DNA of 9,175 bases from CAZAQB01 sp964487155 (GTDB lineage Bacteria; Pseudomonadota; Gammaproteobacteria; Nitrococcales; Nitrococcaceae). Positions 5,170 through 9,175 of the stretch are shown here, in pieces. The stretch covers positions 1-9,175 of the forward strand of contig CAZAQB010000134.1 of NCBI GenBank assembly GCA_964487155.1. The letters are read 5' to 3'. Made by a program: the position numbers and the translations under genes. Under the pieces are notes generated by a model that was not told the origin of the DNA, searched no databases, and was given only the letters and a program-made list of their open reading frames with translations. Numbering within the stretch: position 1 is the first letter of the stretch; each line of letters opens with the position of its first letter.

Positions 5170-5957
5170 TGCTGCTGACTGCCTGGCGGCGCTGGCGCCG
5201 CCGTCGAGTCCTGCGCCGGGGGCTGCTGGACAGCCGCATCTGGCAGCCGCTGATGCGCCAGCAGCCCCTGCTGGCAGCCCTGTCCGAGCCGGACCGGCAG
5301 CGGCTGCGGGAACTAGCCACGCTGTTCCTCGCGGAGAAGCAGTTCCTGGGGGCAGCGGGCTTCGAGCCCCAGCCCCGGCAGGCCGCGACAGTGGCCGCCC
5401 TGGCCTGCCTGCCGGTCCTGGAACTGGGCTTCGACTGGTACGACGGCTGGCACTCGGTGATCCTCTATCCCTCCGGCTTCCTGGCCCGCCACCGGTTTCA
5501 GGACGAGCATGGCCTGGAGCACGAGTGGGCCGGGGAACTCTCCGGCGAAGCCTGGGAAGGAGGTCCCGTGGTGCTGTCCTGGCCGGATGTGCAGCAGAGC
5601 ACTGCCCTGGACGGCTACAACGTGGTGCTCCACGAGATGGCCCACAAACTGGACATGCGCAACGGCGATCCCAACGGTTTCCCGCCGCTGCCCCCCGGCA
5701 TGTCCCGTCAGCGCTGGAGCGGGGCGTTCCAGAACGCCTACCGCCAGCTGGAGGCCCAGGAGGCTGCCGGACGGGACGACCTGCTGGACCCGTACGCCCT
5801 GGAAAACCCGGGAGAGTTCTTCGCCGTGGCCGCGGAAGCCTTCTTTGAGCTGCCCGCGGCGTTGCAGGGCGACTACCCTGAGGTCTACCGGCAGTTGCGA
5901 GCGTTCTTCGGACAGGATCCCGCGGCCCGCGGGGCCGCGGACGGGAGGCAGCAGTGA
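5169..5957 (+). CDS. mtfA: MtfA-type zinc peptidase (M90 family)
   Basis: This 262-residue protein matches the M90/MtfA (YeeI) peptidase family. HEMAHKLD at 155-162 supplies the HExxH zinc motif (H155, H159, catalytic E156), and NPGEFFAVAAEAFFE at ~213-227 supplies the third ligand, probably E216. The N-terminal half has the family layout: a basic amphipathic start (~4-17), then a helical region with FLAEKQFLGAAGFE and a LYPSGF strand. In E. coli MtfA is a cytosolic aminopeptidase-like protein that binds the glucose repressor Mlc and so affects ptsG; whether this holds here is unknown. The basic first ~20 residues, rich in Arg/Trp, are notable. The start codon overlaps the preceding stop by one base and no strong ribosome site precedes it, so translation is likely coupled. 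The final ~12 residues (Ala/Gly/Gln) look disordered. Confidence 0.93.
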   Translation: MLLTAWRRWRRRRVLRRGLLDSRIWQPLMRQQPLLAALSEPDRQRLRELATLFLAEKQFLGAAGFEPQPRQAATVAALACLPVLELGFDWYDGWHSVILYPSGFLARHRFQDEHGLEHEWAGELSGEAWEGGPVVLSWPDVQQSTALDGYNVVLHEMAHKLDMRNGDPNGFPPLPPGMSRQRWSGAFQNAYRQLEAQEAAGRDDLLDPYALENPGEFFAVAAEAFFELPAALQGDYPEVYRQLRAFFGQDPAARGAADGRQQ

Positions 5958-6495
5958 GCGAGCAGATCATGGATGTTGTCACCGGCGGCGGCACCGGCAT
6001 CGGCCGCGGCATCGCACTGGCGCTGGCGGCCGCCGGCCGGCGGGTGCTGGTGGTGGGGCGCCGGGAGGGCCCCCTGCAGGACGTCGCCGCGCAAGCGCCG
6101 GGTGCGGTCTCGGCGCTGGCGGCGGACGTCTCGACCGAGTCGGGGCGGCGCCGGCTGGTTGCCGAGGTTGGCGATGCGCCGCTGGGCTGCCTGGTGCATA
6201 ACGCGGCGGTTCTGGAACCCATCGGCCCGCTCGCCGAGCTGTCCGCAGAGCACTGGCGGGCCCATCTGGCGGTAAACCTGGATGCGCCGCTGTTTCTCAC
6301 CCAGGCACTGCTGGGGCGGCTGGGCGGCGGCCGCGTACTGATGATCTCCTCGGGAGCCGCCCACCGCAGCATCCCGGGCTGGGGAGCCTACTGCACCAGC
6401 AAGGCGGCGCTGTCCATGCTGGGCCGGGTGCTGGCCGACGAACTGGCCGAGCGTGACATTGCCGTCGGCAGCCTGCGCCCGGGGGTGGTGGACAC
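5954..6495 (+). CDS. Short-chain dehydrogenase/reductase, 3' part lost in assembly gap
   Basis: The visible ~180 residues form a classical SDR Rossmann domain: cofactor motif TGGGTGIG at 10-17, HNAA at 82-85, VNLDAP with N108 of the active site, ISSGAA with catalytic Ser at 132-133, and YCTSK giving Y146 and K150, then RPGVVDT at 175-181. R36-R37 after the second strand suggest NADP(H). About 60-80 residues of the C-terminus, which shape the substrate pocket, are missing because the N run begins at 6496. The start is GTG at 5954, overlapping the mtfA stop by four bases (GTGA), with GGGAGG at 5943-5948 five bases upstream, so it is the third gene of the operon. The overall style, with a short HRSIPGWGAYCTSK stretch, is closest to sepiapterin/benzil reductase-like SDRs, but the substrate cannot be assigned. 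Confidence 0.9.
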
Positions 6496-6595
6496 NNNNN
6501 NNNNNNNNNNNNNNNNNNNNNNNNNNNNNNNNNNNNNNNNNNNNNNNNNNNNNNNNNNNNNNNNNNNNNNNNNNNNNNNNNNNNNNNNNNNNNNN
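6496..6595. other. Assembly gap of exactly 100 N
   Basis: One hundred consecutive undetermined bases separate the SDR gene from the alpha/beta hydrolase gene. A run of exactly 100 is a common placeholder for a scaffold gap of unknown length, so the true distance may be much shorter or longer. At minimum the gap should contain the SDR C-terminus and the first codons of the hydrolase. Any reading frame passing through it is meaningless. Confidence 0.97.
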
Positions 6596-7428
6596 TGCGC
6601 GGCCTGGAGCACTGCGTGCACCGCTGGGGCGAAGCCGGCGGTCCGCTACTGGTGTGGCTGCACGGATGGATGGACACCGGAGCCACATTCCAGCTCACCG
6701 TCGACCAGCTGCCGGCACACTGGGACCTGCTGGCGCCGGACTGGCGTGGTTTCGGCGACAGCGCACGGGCCCCCGACGGGTACTGGTTCCCGGACTATCT
6801 GGCGGACCTGGACGCCCTGCTGACCCATTACGCCGGCGACCGGCCGGTACATTTGGCCGGCCACAGCATGGGGGGCAATGTGGCCTGCCTGTACGCCGGG
6901 GTGCGCCCCGAGCGGGTGAAACGACTGATATCGGTGGAGGGCTTCGGCCTGCCAGCCGTTGAACCCGAGCAAGCCCCTCGGCGCTACCGGGACTGGCTGC
7001 TTGCCCTGCAAGAGAGCCCGGCGGAGCGGCACTTTCCCAGCGTGGAGGCCCTGGCCTCGCATCTGTGCGGGCGATCCCCTGGCCTGGCACCGGGGCCTGC
7101 CCGGTTCATTGCCGGGTGCTGGACGCGGCAGGCAGCGGAGGGGGTGGTGCTGCGCGGCGACCCCCGCCATCGCCGGCCCAATCCGGTGCTCTACCGGCTG
7201 CCCGAGGCCATGGCCTGCTGGCGGCGCGTCAGCGCGCCTGTGCTCTGGGTGCGGGGCGCCGATTCCCGCTACGCCCGGGCCCTGACCCGGGGATCTGACT
7301 GGCCGCAGCGGCTGGCCTGCTTCGGCGAGCTGCGCCAGGTCGAAGTTCCCGGCAGCGGCCACAGCGTCCACCACGAGCGCCCGGCCGAGCTGGCGGCGGA
7401 GTTGCAGGGTTTCATTGAGATTTCGTGA
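6596..7428 (+). CDS. Alpha/beta hydrolase (serine hydrolase), start lost in assembly gap
   Basis: About 276 residues are visible. The oxyanion-hole motif HGWMD comes early, followed by APDWRGFGDS, the nucleophile elbow GHSMGGN (Ser codon at 6865-6867), an acid in VRGADSRY, and the histidine in PGSGHSVHHE. These give a complete Ser-Asp-His triad. The wording LHGWMD, APDWRGFG, YWFPDYLADLDALL and NVACLYAGVRPERV recurs in a well-populated proteobacterial family of uncharacterised hydrolases related to SERHL/Kraken-type proteins. The frame is open right to the gap (RGLEHCVHRWGEAG), and RGLEH fits the family N-terminus, so the true start is probably within the gap or at the NTG codon 6595-6597; the internal GTG at 6616 is an unlikely start. 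It has no signal peptide in the visible part and is probably cytosolic. The substrate is unknown. It may continue the operon of the preceding SDR if the real gap is small. Confidence 0.9.
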
Positions 7429-7524
7429 GCGCTTCGCCTTCTCCCTGCACGGGAGCGGGTAGCATGGGCCGGCCGCCGGTACCGCCGGACATCCCTTGCC
7501 ACGCCAGGAGGACAGCCCCCAGCC

Positions 7525-8220
7525 ATGATCACGGGCCTGCGATGCGCCGAGTGCGGCGCGCCCACCCCCACCGGAGCCCGGCGCTGCGCCGACTGCGGCG
7601 CCCCCGTGAGCCGGGATCTGCCGGTCGCCTGGCTCATGGGTCTCGCCCTGGCGGCCGCGGCGACACTGGGCCTGCTGGGCTACCAGGCCGGGCCGGCCGG
7701 GGAGGAACGCCCGGCCTCTACGGATCAGGCGCGGCCAGCACCGGCTCCGGAACCGGTGACGCTCTATGCCCCCCAGACCATCAATGTGCGCCGCGGGCCG
7801 GGCACCGACCACGCGGTGGTGGGGCAGGTGCAGCGCGGCGACCGCCTGCGGCTGCAGGGCGGCAACGCCGACTGGCGATCCATAGTCTCGGGCCGCTTCG
7901 AGGGCCGCTACATCTACTCGCCGCTGCTGCAGGCCAATTCCATCCCGAGGTTCGAGATCGTCAACTGGGACTGGGACCCCAAGCCGGAGTTCGCCGGCGG
8001 GGACGGCGCCGTGGAGTGGTCCGCGCAGGTCCGGAACAACTCCGACCGGCCGGCCCGGCGGCTGCGAGTGGAATTCACCGCTTTCGACGCCGACGGCGAT
8101 CCGGTGTTGCGGGATCATTTCTACGCCTACGACCTGGAACCCCGCGACGAGGCCTCCGTCAAGGCCTACGCGGATTTCCAGCCCGGACTGCACAGCGCCA
8201 CGGTGAGAGTGGCGCGCTGA
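7525..8220 (+). CDS. Membrane-anchored zinc-ribbon and SH3b-domain protein
   Basis: This 231-residue protein has four parts. Residues 7-24 form a small zinc ribbon with two CxxC knuckles (C7/C10 and C21/C24, each in CAxCGAP). Residues ~33-53 form one membrane helix. After an Ala/Pro-rich linker (~56-77), residues ~78-135 match a bacterial SH3 (SH3b) domain with the hallmark INVRRGPGTDHAVVGQVQRGDRL. Residues ~142-230 form a beta-rich domain (VEWSAQVRNNS, LRVEFTAFDADGD) like the FxLYD/immunoglobulin-like domains of envelope proteins. With the zinc ribbon in the cytosol, the SH3b and beta domains face the periplasm and may bind peptidoglycan or envelope proteins. The AGGAGG at 7506-7511 is 13 bases before the ATG at 7525, a long spacing, but the zinc ribbon fixes this start. 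It lies 96 bp after the hydrolase and converges with the ChaN gene. Specific function is unknown. Confidence 0.85.
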   Translation: MITGLRCAECGAPTPTGARRCADCGAPVSRDLPVAWLMGLALAAAATLGLLGYQAGPAGEERPASTDQARPAPAPEPVTLYAPQTINVRRGPGTDHAVVGQVQRGDRLRLQGGNADWRSIVSGRFEGRYIYSPLLQANSIPRFEIVNWDWDPKPEFAGGDGAVEWSAQVRNNSDRPARRLRVEFTAFDADGDPVLRDHFYAYDLEPRDEASVKAYADFQPGLHSATVRVAR

Positions 8221-8251
8221 TCGCGCAGCGCCAGTCTCCCGGTCGGCAAAC

Positions 8252-9175
8252 TCAGTCTTGGTGTGAGTCGCCTGCGCCGGCTTCGCCGTCCCCGTGAGAT
8301 CCCTGGAAGCGCTTGCGCAGCTCGGCGCAGTGATCCGTCGCCGGCAGTGCGGCCGTGAAGTGGACGAACTGGTAGGGCAGGCCGGCGGGGCCCAGGGCGT
8401 AGCTCTCGGGCGTATCCAGGCCCGGCTGCACCTCCAGGATGCCCACCGCCAGGCTGGTGAGCGCCGGCTCCATGACATCAAGTGCCCAGGGTGCGCCCCG
8501 GTCCGTGCGGGCATGGCCGTTGCCGGTGATCAGCACTGCGCTGCCCGCCTGCGCCACCCCCTCCGCCAGAGCCCTGGCCAGCAGCGCGTTGCGCGCCTGC
8601 TGGACCCGCAGCATGCCCGGCACCATGGACTCGGGCAGCAGGCCGCAGTGGCTGGTCCTGAGCGTGGCCGCCATGGCCTCGCCCTCGGCCCCGGGGAGAT
8701 CCGGCGGCGGCCCCAGGGCCCGGGCGGTCTCCGAGGCCAGAGCGTCCCAGCCTCCCCGGGCCAGCTCGCGCACCTCGGCGCGGTCCAGGTTCGCGGCGAG
8801 GATCGGCAAGTCCGCACGGTAGGCCACCTGAAACACCGGCCGGTAGAGCTCCCAGGCCGGCCAGCCGGAGGCGCTCCAGTCCACCGCGGCGGCGAGGGCG
8901 TCCACGTCGTCCGGGTGAGCCTCCCGCACCCGGTCCACCGCCTCCTGGCGCCGCCGGTCCAGCATCTCGAACGCCACCGCTGGGGACCGGCCCACCGCTA
9001 CCAGCCCGTCCAGCAGCGCTGCCTGAACCTGGTGGTGGCGCGGGTTGGTGTGCTGTTCCCCCAGCACCACGGCATCCACTGACTGCAGCCACTCCAGCAG
9101 CTCGTCGCGTTCCAGGAAGCGCCTTGACTCAACCGCCCAGGTGCGCCCAGCTAGCGGGTGGTCGCCGTGCTCCAG
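8252..9175 (-). CDS. ChaN-family (DUF399) haem-binding-like protein, 5' end beyond window
   Basis: The frame is open from the right edge, so the N-terminus, including any lipoprotein signal, lies outside; 307 residues are visible. The start fits the family: GDHPLAGRTWAVESRRF, then DAVVLGEQHTNPRHHQVQ with the conserved GExH...HH block (visible residues 39-48), followed by AFEMLDRRRQ. Further family landmarks are WELYRPVFQVAYRADLPILAANLDR and, near the end, VLITGNGHARTDRGAPW. ChaN-like proteins belong to the Tiki/TraB-related superfamily; Campylobacter ChaN binds two haems as a lipoprotein and is linked to iron uptake, but the biochemical role is not settled. An internal GTG at 9079 is not a credible start because conserved sequence continues upstream of it. 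The tail after VHFTAALP is charged and possibly disordered. It converges on the SH3b gene with a 31-bp gap and no clear terminator. Confidence 0.88.
   Translation of the reverse strand: MEHGDHPLAGRTWAVESRRFLERDELLEWLQSVDAVVLGEQHTNPRHHQVQAALLDGLVAVGRSPAVAFEMLDRRRQEAVDRVREAHPDDVDALAAAVDWSASGWPAWELYRPVFQVAYRADLPILAANLDRAEVRELARGGWDALASETARALGPPPDLPGAEGEAMAATLRTSHCGLLPESMVPGMLRVQQARNALLARALAEGVAQAGSAVLITGNGHARTDRGAPWALDVMEPALTSLAVGILEVQPGLDTPESYALGPAGLPYQFVHFTAALPATDHCAELRKRFQGSHGDGEAGAGDSHQD

Noticed and set aside
4399..6372. 657-codon minus-strand frame opposite the dehydrogenase, mtfA and SDR genes
   Set aside because: Arg/Pro/Ser-rich translation typical of an antisense GC-rich shadow; the plus-strand genes have intact catalytic motifs.
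8214..8231. Hairpin GCGCTG/CAGCGC between the convergent SH3b and ChaN genes as a bidirectional terminator
   Set aside because: Short stem with no T-tract on either strand; chance symmetry is likely in this composition.
6646..8514. Very long (622-codon) open frame on the minus strand
   Set aside because: It runs antisense to the well-supported alpha/beta hydrolase and SH3b genes. Such long shadow frames are expected in DNA this GC-rich, and its product is low-complexity with no family motifs.
1..9175. CRISPR array, tRNA, rRNA or intact insertion sequence
   Set aside because: No regularly spaced direct repeats, no cloverleaf-like sequence, no rRNA motifs and no transposase or integrase motifs were seen on either strand.

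Overview
The window is strongly GC-rich chromosomal DNA with dense coding, short gaps and G/C-biased third codon positions. It suggests a proteobacterium, most likely a gammaproteobacterium. The pointers are a DusB-like tRNA dihydrouridine synthase remnant, an MtfA-type M90 peptidase, a ChaN-family protein, a GWMD/APDWRGFG-type alpha/beta hydrolase, and a DUF3365 haem sensor paired with a Ser/Thr kinase. I cannot name a genus from the sequence.

Layout. (1) At 7-192 (-) is a remnant of dusB in which the first ~20 residues of the enzyme are joined in frame to its C-terminal tail, so the whole catalytic barrel is missing. (2) At 303-782 (+) is an exported protein of unknown function behind a 21-bp palindrome. 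(3) At 876-3071 (+) is a two-gene unit: a membrane DUF3365 sensor with a c-type haem motif and a HAMP domain but no output domain, then, 3 bp later, a soluble Ser/Thr protein kinase with two copies of an uncharacterised ~55-residue module at its C-terminus. (4) At 3157-3732 (+) is an NAD(P)H-dependent FMN reductase whose last codons and stop lie inside the left arm of a ~168-bp palindromic, MITE-like element (3712-3879). (5) At 3880-4200 is a less GC-rich non-coding stretch with a face-to-face pair of perfect DnaA boxes and a third box further on. (6) At 4201-6495 (+) is a tightly overlapping operon: D-2-hydroxyacid dehydrogenase, MtfA-type zinc peptidase, and an SDR oxidoreductase cut by a run of exactly 100 N (6496-6595). 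(7) At 6596-7428 (+) is a 5'-truncated alpha/beta hydrolase. (8) At 7525-8220 (+) is a membrane-anchored zinc-ribbon/SH3b protein. (9) At 8252-9175 (-) is a ChaN-family protein that runs off the right edge and converges on the SH3b gene.

How the genes may work together. The clearest functional unit is the haem sensor plus kinase, which reads as a split receptor kinase: redox, ligand or haem state is sensed in the periplasm and passed through HAMP to a cytosolic kinase. The dehydrogenase-mtfA-SDR set is probably co-translated, as shown by the tgATG and GTGA overlaps, but no shared pathway is evident. The most unusual non-coding features are the palindromic element that supplies a gene's stop codon, the DnaA-box cluster, and the internally deleted dusB.
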